A stretch of 64,000 nucleotides of DNA from Calothrix brevissima NIES-22 (lineage in GTDB: Bacteria > Cyanobacteriota > Cyanobacteriia > Cyanobacteriales > Nostocaceae): the NCBI RefSeq assembly GCF_002367995.1, contig NZ_AP018207.1:7674199-7738198 (forward strand). The letters run 5' to 3'. Position numbers and translations under genes: made by a program. The notes beneath the pieces are model-generated. The model searched no databases and was not told the origin of the DNA. It saw only the letters and a list, made by a program, of their open reading frames with translations. Shown piece after piece: positions 53,667-62,400 of this stretch. The stretch's first letter is position 1. Each line of letters starts with the position of its first letter.

Positions 53667-54624
53667 TTTTTTGTAATTCGCTAACTTGCGCTTCTAGAAG
53701 TTGAATACGATTTAGTAAATCAGAAGTTTGTAAGCCTAAGCTGCTTTTAACAGACTTAATTATATTTGCTGCTACTGTTCTTTCTTCTCCTGCAAATTGA
53801 ACTTCAAAAATTCTCAGCAATCCATCACCTGTCAGAACATCAACAAAACCTGCTGCTTTAGATCTAGCAATAATTCTACCGGGTATACGTCCAACATAAA
53901 CAGGTGGATTATCTACAGGTTTGGCTTGCCAAATTAGTAGTTTTTTTCCTTGAAAATATGTATAAGCGCCAGGAAAAGGAGTAACTAATGACCGGATTAA
54001 ACAATCTACACTTCTAGTAGAAGCCGACCAATTAATCTCACCGTCTTCAGGTAGGCGAGTACAACCATAAGTAGCTTCAGCGTTGTTTTGTTTGACTCCT
54101 TGGTAGCCATTAACAGCTTTAACAACTGTCTCGCCTAAGTTTTGCCCTTGAATTTGATTTAATCTGTCATACAAATCAGCTACAGTATCATCATTATGAA
54201 TCGGAATTAGTTGCTGAAATAAAATATTTCCCTCATCCAAATCTGGTGATATTTTATGAATACTAATAGCCGCACAAGGTTCATCATTAATAATTGCCCA
54301 ATTAACGTTAGCTCGACCTCGATATTGGGGTAAAGGAGAATAATGGACATTGATGAATGTAGACAGTTCAATCAGTGACGGTGGCAGAATTTGATTGTAG
54401 GAAGAAACTACCACGCAATCTGGCTGAAGTTTGAGAACGAGTGCATGAATTGCTTTTTGTGAAGTATCTGGAAATACTGGAATATTTGCTTGTTGAGCCA
54501 AATTAGCTACAGGATCATCTGGATCTGTATGACGCACTACTCCTTGAACATGACACTTGGACATTAAAGATTCTAAGGCAGTTAAGGCAGTGGTACCTAT
54601 ACCAATCAGCAGTACATTTACCAT
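53656..54624 (-). CDS. Sugar N-formyltransferase (methionyl-tRNA formyltransferase-like)
   Basis: This 322-residue protein has the formyltransferase catalytic triad: Asn92 and His94 in INVHYSPLPQYRG and Asp130 in SPDLDEGNIL, with the spacing seen in Fmt. It therefore probably uses 10-formyltetrahydrofolate. A C-terminal domain (about 205-295) resembles the Fmt C-terminal domain, and the last 25 residues form a short coiled coil. Its overlap with an epimerase and an aminotransferase gene indicates an amino-sugar acceptor rather than initiator tRNA. The exact sugar (for example a 3- or 4-formamido-deoxyhexose) is not predictable. Confidence 0.88.
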   Translation of the reverse strand: MVNVLLIGIGTTALTALESLMSKCHVQGVVRHTDPDDPVANLAQQANIPVFPDTSQKAIHALVLKLQPDCVVVSSYNQILPPSLIELSTFINVHYSPLPQYRGRANVNWAIINDEPCAAISIHKISPDLDEGNILFQQLIPIHNDDTVADLYDRLNQIQGQNLGETVVKAVNGYQGVKQNNAEATYGCTRLPEDGEINWSASTRSVDCLIRSLVTPFPGAYTYFQGKKLLIWQAKPVDNPPVYVGRIPGRIIARSKAAGFVDVLTGDGLLRIFEVQFAGEERTVAANIIKSVKSSLGLQTSDLLNRIQLLEAQVSELQKNAK

Positions 54625-54635
54625 TCACACATTCC

Positions 54636-55643
54636 TCACAGCAGTTGCACAAATTCCCACCCAGATTCTTGCGGTTGGCAGGATTGCCGCCAAATTACTT
54701 CAGCCGCTTTGAGTCCGCCTGTTTGCAGGCGCACAATTGGTTCTGGCCCCACTGCTGATGGGAGAATGCCCATGTGCCCTGGTTTTGGCTCAACTTCTGG
54801 ACATAGGGGTATATTCTGGGCAGCAAAAGCCGATCGCTCGATGTCGCCCCAGTATTGGGCAACCAATGTACCTGGCCAATACTTGGTAATCATAGCAGCA
54901 TCATTTGCACCGAGTATCGGTTCTAGTTTTGGTTGTAAAGCCACGAGAATGGCATCATAGTTTTTATTGGTGGATGCAGCTAGCAGACTATCAACAGTAT
55001 CTACTGTGGCACCAGCTTGGACTAAACCACGCTCAATGAATCGCTGAAAAGGGTTGTCACATAACAATAAAATATTGCTGGTGTAAACGGAAATTCCTGC
55101 ATCTAGCAATTGTTTGACTGCCATAATTCCCAAAAAGGAAAATACGTCCACTGCTGGATGGCGTTCGTTTACACCTGCTACCTGAATTCCTTTAAGGCGA
55201 CAGGCTGCGAGATCTACGTCCTCCGATCTAAACTCCCAAGCTTCGTACATTAAGCCAATGACAGCATTCGGTTTCATCCAGCCAATCATTTCTGCATTGA
55301 TCGGGCGAACGTGGCCGCTATTGGTGATGATATCTGCTTGACCAACGATATCTGGCGTTTTTTCGGTAATAAATTCAATGCGATCGCCAACTCCGGCAAT
55401 ATCAGCTAGTTGCTTTGTCAAAGCTTGTACTTGCTCTACCGTACCATAACGAGTAGTCCGGGCGATGGCAAAGACTTTTTCGGCTTTGGCGATCGCAGCT
55501 ACAACAGGTGTCACCGCATAGGCTCCCGTTGCGGCTTCTGTCAGCACGATCGCGTTTTGCAACTGCAAATCGCAACGCTCAACAGCTTGACGCACCAAGG
55601 AAACGAGGCGATGGGGATTTAAACCAGGACGGCGATCGCTCAT
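54636..55643 (-). CDS. Rossmann-fold protein of unknown function in the sugar operon
   Basis: This 335-residue protein is not assigned to a named family. It has a dehydrogenase-like middle region (VLTEAATGAYAVTPVVAAIAKAEKVFAIAR, then ADIITNSGHVRP, MKPNAVIGLMYEAWEFR) and a second alpha/beta half (VNERHPAVDVFSFLGIMAVKQLLDAGISVY, LLLCDNPFQRFIERGLVQAGATV, PGHMGILPSAVGPEPIVRL). The pattern suggests two Rossmann-like lobes that may bind NAD(P) and a polar substrate. It is 11 bases from the formyltransferase and overlaps the WbpE-like gene by 1 base, so it clearly belongs to this pathway. Function unknown. Confidence 0.75.
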   Translation of the reverse strand: MSDRRPGLNPHRLVSLVRQAVERCDLQLQNAIVLTEAATGAYAVTPVVAAIAKAEKVFAIARTTRYGTVEQVQALTKQLADIAGVGDRIEFITEKTPDIVGQADIITNSGHVRPINAEMIGWMKPNAVIGLMYEAWEFRSEDVDLAACRLKGIQVAGVNERHPAVDVFSFLGIMAVKQLLDAGISVYTSNILLLCDNPFQRFIERGLVQAGATVDTVDSLLAASTNKNYDAILVALQPKLEPILGANDAAMITKYWPGTLVAQYWGDIERSAFAAQNIPLCPEVEPKPGHMGILPSAVGPEPIVRLQTGGLKAAEVIWRQSCQPQESGWEFVQLL

Positions 55644-56752
55644 TACACAGCCACTCCTTGGAGAATGTTTTGCAGGCTGTCAGCTACTTTACTTACCTGT
55701 GCGGTTGTCAGTTCAGCATACATAGGTAAAGAAAGCACTTCTCTAGCCGCTAATTCCGAGTGGGGAAAATCACCTTGTTGATAACCTAAATCGGAGTAAG
55801 CTGTTTGCAGATGGACTGGAATTGGGTAATGAATCCCGGATTGAATTTCTTCTGCATTCAGCTGTTGCTGTAGCCATTCCCTTTGGGAAGTTCGCACTGC
55901 ATAGACATGATAAACGTGGCGATTATGAGGTAAAGCTACAGGTGTAGTTAAACCAGAATTGGCTAAAAGTCGATTGTATTGGGCTGCGTGTGTTCTTCTA
56001 GCTTCTGTCCACTCTTCGATGTAACGTAACTTCACCCGTAAAATCGCTCCCTGGATACCATCCATGCGGTAGTTATAGCCTTTGAGGACATGGTGATATC
56101 TACGTTCTTGACCCCAGTCGCGTAACATCTGCATGGTATGGGTATATTCAGGGTTACTAGTGACGATCATCCCACCTTCACCGTAAGCTCCTAAGTTCTT
56201 ACCAGGGTAAAAACTAAAGCAACCAATATCCCCAATACTACCTACCCTCTGTCCCTTGTACTCCGCACCATGAGCTTGGGCTGCATCTTCAATTACAGTC
56301 AAATTATAACGGCGAGCGATTTCCATAATTGGTTCCATGTCTGCTGCTTGACCGTACAAATGTACGGGCAGAATGGCTTTTGTGCGTTCGGTAATCGCTT
56401 GCTCGATTTTGCTGACATCTATCGTGTAAGTAATTGGATCGATATCAACAAAAACGGCTTTGGCTCCGGTATAACAAATTGCTGCCACTGTCGCTACAAA
56501 GGTAAAAGGTACGGTAATGACTTCGTCACCTGCACCAATCCCTGCGGCTAATAATGCCAAGTGGAGAGCACTAGTACCTGTATTGACAGCGACACCAAAA
56601 TCAGCATTACAGTAGTCAGCAAATTCTGCTTCTAGGGCTTTGACTTCATTACCCAAAACGAATTGAGTACTTTCTAAAACTTTGAGAACTGCGGTATCAA
56701 TTTCGTCTTTGATACTTAAATACTGAGTTTTAAGATCTACAAATGGAATCAC
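55643..56752 (-). CDS. DegT/DnrJ/EryC1 aminotransferase (WbpE/WlbC-like)
   Basis: This 369-residue PLP enzyme begins MIPFVDLKTQYLSIKDEID and has VNTGTSALHLALLAAGIGAGDEVI, VIEDAAQAHGAEYKG and the PLP lysine (about 186) in SFYPGKNLGAYGEGG. These are typical of WbpE-type enzymes that aminate the 3-keto position of UDP-GlcNAcA derivatives. The overlap with the Gfo/Idh/MocA oxidoreductase gene (4 bases) and the WbpD-like acyltransferase 2 kb away support a UDP-2,3-diacetamido-2,3-dideoxy-glucuronate type pathway. The exact sugar is inferred. Confidence 0.9.
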   Translation of the reverse strand: MIPFVDLKTQYLSIKDEIDTAVLKVLESTQFVLGNEVKALEAEFADYCNADFGVAVNTGTSALHLALLAAGIGAGDEVITVPFTFVATVAAICYTGAKAVFVDIDPITYTIDVSKIEQAITERTKAILPVHLYGQAADMEPIMEIARRYNLTVIEDAAQAHGAEYKGQRVGSIGDIGCFSFYPGKNLGAYGEGGMIVTSNPEYTHTMQMLRDWGQERRYHHVLKGYNYRMDGIQGAILRVKLRYIEEWTEARRTHAAQYNRLLANSGLTTPVALPHNRHVYHVYAVRTSQREWLQQQLNAEEIQSGIHYPIPVHLQTAYSDLGYQQGDFPHSELAAREVLSLPMYAELTTAQVSKVADSLQNILQGVAV

Positions 56753-57795
56753 GCTGCTACCTCTGCTATATTCAGTTCAACTAATCGGCCCTGTTTCTTG
56801 AGAGACTGGCTTGCAGCTTCGAGAATTCTTACTACCCGCAGTCCTGCTTCCCCATCAGTAATGGGGCGATCGCCGTTTTGGATACAATTAATGAAGTGTA
56901 ATCCTTCTGTTCGCAGTGCTTCTGTCATGTCTAATTGAGGTGACCACATATCACCTGTGCGGTAACCAATCAGCATTTGGTAAACGCTTTCAGTATTGCC
57001 GTTCAGGGTAATTCCTTTGTCGTACACCTTAATTTTTTCACTAGGTTCCAAATCATCAAACACGATCATCTTTTGCGAACCACCAATCAGAGTCCGGCGA
57101 ACTTTCACTGGTGCGAGCCAATTGACATTGATATGTGCCATCAAGTTGCTTTCAAAAAACAGAGTCAAATAAGCGATATTTTCCGGCTCTCCGGGAACGT
57201 GACTCATCCCAGTTGCGGACACTGCATAAGGTTGGGATGGCAAAACATAGTTCATAATCGATAGGTCATGTACTGCCAGATCCCAAATTACGTTAACATC
57301 GTGCTGGAATAGCCCTAAGTTAACGCGGACAGAATCATAGTAATAAATATCTCCTAAAGCATTTGTGCCAACCAAGTCCCGCATCTTCCGGACTGCACCA
57401 GTGTAGACAAAGGTGTGATCTACCATCAGCACCAAATTGCGTTTTTCAGCCTCGTCGATTAAACGCATTGCTTGCTCAGTGGAGACAGTCATTGGTTTTT
57501 CTACCAGTACGTGCTTTCCAGCCTTCAATGCAGCTAAAGCCAAATCGAAGTGGGTGGAAACTGGTGTGGCGATCGCCACCGCATCAATCGTCGGATCTGT
57601 AAAGATGTCGCGACAATCTGTTGTCACATTAATTTTGGGATATCTAGCTTGCACCTTTGCCAGTAACTCTGGTTTAAAATCGCTGACTGTTTTGATTTGT
57701 ACTCCTGGGATTTCCGAGAAATTTCTGACTAAATTCGGGCCCCAATAACCATAGCCGATGACACCAATATTAATGTTGCTTCCCATTGTTTTCAC
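56749..57795 (-). CDS. Gfo/Idh/MocA-family sugar oxidoreductase (WbpB/WlbA-like)
   Basis: This 348-residue protein has the NAD-binding motif IGVIGYGYWGPNLVRNF (residues about 9-25), the family EKPMT motif (HVLVEKPMTVS, catalytic-type lysine at about 100) and a C-terminal alpha/beta domain with WDLAVHDLSIMNYVL (histidine). In the WbpB reaction the 3-hydroxyl of UDP-GlcNAcA is oxidised for the WbpE-type aminotransferase, which lies immediately downstream with a 4-base overlap. M1 and M4 are both possible starts. It is the first gene of the tight operon that runs to 51497; a terminator belonging to the next gene lies 172 bases upstream. Confidence 0.9.
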   Translation of the reverse strand: MKTMGSNINIGVIGYGYWGPNLVRNFSEIPGVQIKTVSDFKPELLAKVQARYPKINVTTDCRDIFTDPTIDAVAIATPVSTHFDLALAALKAGKHVLVEKPMTVSTEQAMRLIDEAEKRNLVLMVDHTFVYTGAVRKMRDLVGTNALGDIYYYDSVRVNLGLFQHDVNVIWDLAVHDLSIMNYVLPSQPYAVSATGMSHVPGEPENIAYLTLFFESNLMAHINVNWLAPVKVRRTLIGGSQKMIVFDDLEPSEKIKVYDKGITLNGNTESVYQMLIGYRTGDMWSPQLDMTEALRTEGLHFINCIQNGDRPITDGEAGLRVVRILEAASQSLKKQGRLVELNIAEVAA

Positions 57796-57966
57796 TAATA
57801 AGAATTTAGTTTGGATGAACTAGCAATTGCAGCTATTAAAGAATAGCTCTAGCTTTTTGGTCTACAATATTCGGCTGTAAGCGCACCATATCTTGAGGTT
57901 TAATCCAGCTTTAATTAAGTTAGATATAGTACGTTTTTACAGTTGACAAAACTACCACAAATTAAA

Positions 57967-57999
57967 ACCCTTAACTCTTGTTTGGCAAAAGTTAAGGGT
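57967..57999 (-). terminator. Terminator after the PEP-CTERM-like gene
   Basis: On the minus strand ACCCTTAACTTTTG pairs with CAAGAGTTAAGGGT (one mismatch) around a 5-base loop, followed by TTTTAATTT. It lies about 84 bases beyond the stop of the gene at 58083-58724 and before the Gfo/Idh gene, so it separates the two transcription units. Confidence 0.72.
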
Positions 58000-58082
58000 G
58001 CTTATCTATCTGAGTGTAGCTAATAAAAAACTTAAGCTTTTTTAGCTGCTATTTAGGTAAAAATCTGCTTCTTGAGCTAATT

Positions 58083-58724
58083 TTAATTTCCTTGCCATTT
58101 TTTTCTTTTAAGAGTAATCCCACACATCAAGAAAAAAGCAACTATTGCACTAGGTAACATATTACCTTCGGGGACAGAATGAGATGATTTATTGATGTTT
58201 AATATTGCATAGTTGGCTTGTTCATTACCAAAGGGAAAAACATCTTGAGTTTCTCCTAGAAAATTAACCCATTCTTGCCCATAATTATGATTGACTTTAC
58301 TGACAATATACAGAACATCATTGGAGCCTACTATTCCTCGATATGGCACTAAGCCAGATGGATAATTATTGATTTGCGTTGGTACAGGCTGTTGTTGAGA
58401 GTTAAGTAAAACTACGATGCTGTCAACAAGGTTTTTCGCTCCTTCCGGATTATTCCAAAAAGTAGGTGTTTGAAAATTGGAGCTATTAGGAGAACCAAAT
58501 AAGTTGACAAACGAATCATACTTGAAGGTTATCTCATAACTGATATTATCAACTACTAAATCCTCAATTTTACTGACATTTCCAGGACTACTGTATTTTA
58601 CTTGCACCGCAGCAGCCGGAGTAGTGTTAGCAACAATAGTGGCAAAGCTCAGAACCGAAATTAGAGAAATAACTTTTGATATAATTGGTTTTTTGAGCAA
58701 GTAGACTTGAGTAAACATTTTCAC
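58083..58724 (-). CDS. Exported PEP-CTERM-like protein of unknown function
   Basis: This 213-residue protein has an N-terminal signal peptide (about residues 1-38, ending TTPAAA-V) and a beta-rich body. The C-terminus VPEGNMLPSAIVAFFLMCG followed by LKRKKW is a variant of the PEP-CTERM sorting tail: a VPE motif, one hydrophobic helix and basic residues. Such proteins are processed by exosortase-type systems and are often linked to extracellular polysaccharide. The last two motif residues differ from the usual VPEP. It sits between the WbpB-like and WbpD-like genes and has its own terminator. Confidence 0.75.
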   Translation of the reverse strand: MKMFTQVYLLKKPIISKVISLISVLSFATIVANTTPAAAVQVKYSSPGNVSKIEDLVVDNISYEITFKYDSFVNLFGSPNSSNFQTPTFWNNPEGAKNLVDSIVVLLNSQQQPVPTQINNYPSGLVPYRGIVGSNDVLYIVSKVNHNYGQEWVNFLGETQDVFPFGNEQANYAILNINKSSHSVPEGNMLPSAIVAFFLMCGITLKRKKWQGN

Positions 58725-58747
58725 CTCATCCCAAAGTCTGTGTATGC

Positions 58748-59260
58748 CTAGCTATAACTTGTAGCTGCTATCTCTAAGTTTTGTTGGCGATCGCGGACAT
58801 CACCGATCGCACGAGCAGGTACTCCCACTACAATTGCATAATCAGGAACATCATCAGTAACTACTGCTCCAGCACCAACAATGGCTTTTTCGCCAATTTT
58901 CACTCCTGGCAAGATAGTCGCATTGCTACCGATAGAAGCACAGCGTTTGACTAAAGTCTCAACGACATCCCAATCAGCTTCTGTTTTCAAACTCCCATCT
59001 TCATTAGCAGCGCGGGGATAAAGGTCATTAGTAAACATCACTCCATGACCAATAAAGACTTCATCTTCAATAATCACACCTTCACAGAGAAAGCTGTGGG
59101 ATGAAATCTTACACCTGCTACCAACAATGACATTTTTTTGGATTTCTACAAAACTACCTATTTTAGTGTCATCTCCAATCGTACAACTATAGAGATTCAC
59201 TAGTTGGGGATGGAAAATTTTGACGTTACTTCCCAACTTTACATCATCATTAACTGGCAT
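58748..59260 (-). CDS. WbpD/WlbB-like sugar N-acetyltransferase (left-handed beta-helix)
   Basis: This 170-residue hexapeptide-repeat protein has the repeats [60 protein letters not shown] and [31 protein letters not shown] catalytic-type His occurs in SSHSF and the substrate loop in TNDLYPRA. It matches WbpD/WlbB, which acetylates the 3-amino group of UDP-2-acetamido-3-amino-glucuronate, completing the pathway with the WbpB- and WbpE-like enzymes. It is 23 bases upstream of the PEP-CTERM-like gene on the same strand. Confidence 0.88.
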   Translation of the reverse strand: MPVNDDVKLGSNVKIFHPQLVNLYSCTIGDDTKIGSFVEIQKNVIVGSRCKISSHSFLCEGVIIEDEVFIGHGVMFTNDLYPRAANEDGSLKTEADWDVVETLVKRCASIGSNATILPGVKIGEKAIVGAGAVVTDDVPDYAIVVGVPARAIGDVRDRQQNLEIAATSYS

Positions 59261-59339
59261 AATTTAACTGCCTGAATAGAAACATTAACTATTTTTTGAT
59301 TTAGCCTTGATTATTTTTTCTGAAACAAGAAAAACAAAA

Positions 59340-59378
59340 TGGGAGCATACCAAAATTTACGTATTCAGTATACTCCCA
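59340..59378 (-). terminator. Terminator after the DMFase-like secreted protein
   Basis: On the minus strand TGGGAGTATAC pairs with GTATGCTCCCA (one mismatch) around a 17-base loop, followed by TTTTGTTTTTC. It lies about 40 bases after the stop of the large gene at 59419-62997. Confidence 0.7.
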
Positions 59379-59418
59379 AGTAAATTGCACCTCCCAAAAT
59401 ACCTGATGATTGTTAGGT

Positions 59419-62400
59419 CTAAGGGGTAGTACTAAACAATACATCTACCCAGTAGTTACTCGCAGCGTAAGAGCTAGTGGGGAAGACAGAGTTGGCATTA
59501 TAGGTATAGAGACCATTACCGCCACTTTCGCCATTACGCAATGCATATAATGGCGATTTGAGTACACCCGAATTGGTAAAGAAATTCTCAGTCACAGAAT
59601 ACTTGCCGACATTAGTGTGATATGAGATCACGTAGACAGTATTGGCATTAATCGCAACTGATTGGGGAAAATTAGCCTGCTGCCATCCGGAAGCTGTCTC
59701 GCTAGTAAAAGTTACCCGAGCTAACTGAGTACCAGTACTACTCCACAATGTCCCAATATGGGTATTAGTATTTTGGGGACTCTTGTAGAACCTGATGCCT
59801 TTGATATAGCCACTCGTACTGGAGCGGAATTTCAGACCTAATTCCACAGGTGAGTTGTCTGGATCTGTGATTATAGCGGGTGTGGCAGTGTTATCCCAGA
59901 TACTAGTTACTGGTGATGTGGCGCTGGTAGCAAATGTCCAGCTGAAATTTGCTGCTAAAGCATTACCTGCTATGTCCTTAACTCGTGGATCGGTTGCACC
60001 GCCTTTGACTATGGCAGTATAGGTAGTAGAATTTGCTAGCGGACTGCTAGGTGTGAGTGTAGCTGTACGACTTGCGGCATCATAAGTAACAGTGCCACTG
60101 ACTACTGTATTTGCTGCGTTTCGCAATTCAAAAGTACTAGTGTTAATTGTTGCCGCATCTATCGCCTCACTAAAGGTGGCTGTAACGGTTGTGCTTGTAC
60201 TAATTCCTGTGGCATTACTAGTGGGAGTTGTCGCAGTCACCGTTGGCGGAGTCGTATCTGGAGTAACAGTAGTGAACGACCAGGTGACATTTGCGGCTAA
60301 AGCATTACCTGCTTGGTCTTTAACTCGTGGGTCAGTTGCACCCCCTTTAACCGTAGCAGTATAGGTACTGTTTGCTGCTAGTGCTGCGTTTGGTGTTAGC
60401 GTTGCAGTATTATTTGCTGAGTTATAGCTGATGGTGGCAGCTACTAGTCCATTGTTCGCATTGCGCAACTCGAAGGTATTAATGTTGATTGTGGTCGCAT
60501 CTATCGCTTCACTGAAGGCAGCAGTGACAGTTGTAGCAGTACTAACATTTGTTGCACTGTTGGTTGGGGTTGTAGAAGTCACTGTTGGTGGTGTTGTGTC
60601 CGGGCCAATACTGGTGACGAAAACTACATCTACCCAGTAATTACTGGAGCTAGAGCTGGTGCTGGGGAAAGTTGGGTTAGCATTATATGCATACACACCA
60701 TTGCTACCATTTTCACCATTACTCAGGGCATATAGTGGTGAGCTATCAACACCGGAATTGGCAAAGTATCCGTCATCAACGGAATAACGTCCTACATTAG
60801 TGTGGTAAGACACTACATAGACTGTATTAGCAGTAACTGCTACAGGAGCAGAAAAATTGACCTGCTGCCAACCCGAAGCAGTCTCACTGGTAAAGGTAGC
60901 TGTTGCCAATTGTTGACCACTGCTGCTCCACAGAGTGCCAACATGAGTACCTGTGTTTTGCACACTTTTGTAGAAGCGAATGCCAGTAATATAGCCACTG
61001 ACGTTGGGGCGAAACTTCAAACCCAGCTCAACCGCGTTTGGATCTGGATCTGCCAGTAGACCTGGTGTAACGTTGTCATTCCAAATACTACATGGACAGA
61101 TGCGGGTACCAACTGTAACAGTCACTCCGGCTCCAGGCGTTTCTAAATTACCACTATCATCAACAGCGCGGCTCTTAATGTTAACTGTTCCTTGTGCTGT
61201 TGGTATCCAGGTATAACTCCAACTGGCACGACCATTAGCAGGATGCCATGTAGTACCGCCGTCCACAGATACTTCAACACCGCCAACAACACCGCCACCC
61301 GTGTCGCTGGCTGTACCCGTTATTGTAAATGCATTACTAACTTGTAATGCTGTGCTAGCAGTGGGCGAAGTGATTGTGGAGGTGGGAGCAGTACCGTCGC
61401 TTGAAGCTGCGGCTAATTGTAAACCAGACTGTAGATTGGCAGGTTGTACGCCCATATCAGCAAACAGATTAACGGTTGCCTGCTGCATTCTGATATCTGG
61501 GGTTGTAATCAGGCGATCGTGATTGCCATCCAGACCCCAAGACCACTGTATCGTTCCAGAACCGAAAACCAATGCCCCGCTACTGTGTTTGTACAATGTC
61601 AGGCGGTGAGTTGCTGAACCTTGGGCATAAGTAGACCCATAGTCTTGTAAAACCTCAACACCATTGGCTATGGTTGTTGACAGCCGAATTAAGCCAGGGG
61701 GACGGAACCCGTTGTCAGAGTCTTCATCCCATTCGTAACCCAAGGTGCTATCGGTTAGTGTAGCCGTGTTACCTGCTGTGAGGTTGGCAATGTCGGTGTT
61801 GCGCCAAAAACGCATCTTGCCATCAGCTTCAGGTACTTTAATCGCAGTGGTGCCGCCATTAACTTTAAATATTGTTCCAGTCAAGGCATTTTCTGGACGG
61901 CCACCGTCAGCAGGTGGGCTAAAACGTGGATCGCGCCAAGTACCCGTCCATGTGGGTGGGTCTTGGGGATCGATAACCGCATTAGCCTTAGTCTCTTTGT
62001 AGGTAACCAAAGTGCGATAGGACGTTTGCGAGGAATCAATACTGTTTTCCCATCGAGTTTTCCAAAAGATTTCGTTACCGCTAAAAAATGCCAAATGCAC
62101 GCCGACATTGCGAGCAGCTTCAACTTTGTCGCGTTGCTGTTTAGACCAGTACTCGTCGTGGCCTACTGAGAGGAAGACCTGATGATTACGGATCAGGTCA
62201 CCAAAGCGATCGCTATCCATATCAGTAAAGTAGCTAACGTTATAACCGTTAGCCTCTAACCAGCGAACCATTGGGTATTCGGCATTAAAAAGCCAATCTT
62301 GACCGTTGTCAACTCCACGCGTGTTGAATGGGCGGTTATAGCTGACCTTATATGCCCTACTTGCAGGCGATCCTTTATAAAGGCTGTTGCCACCGTAGTC

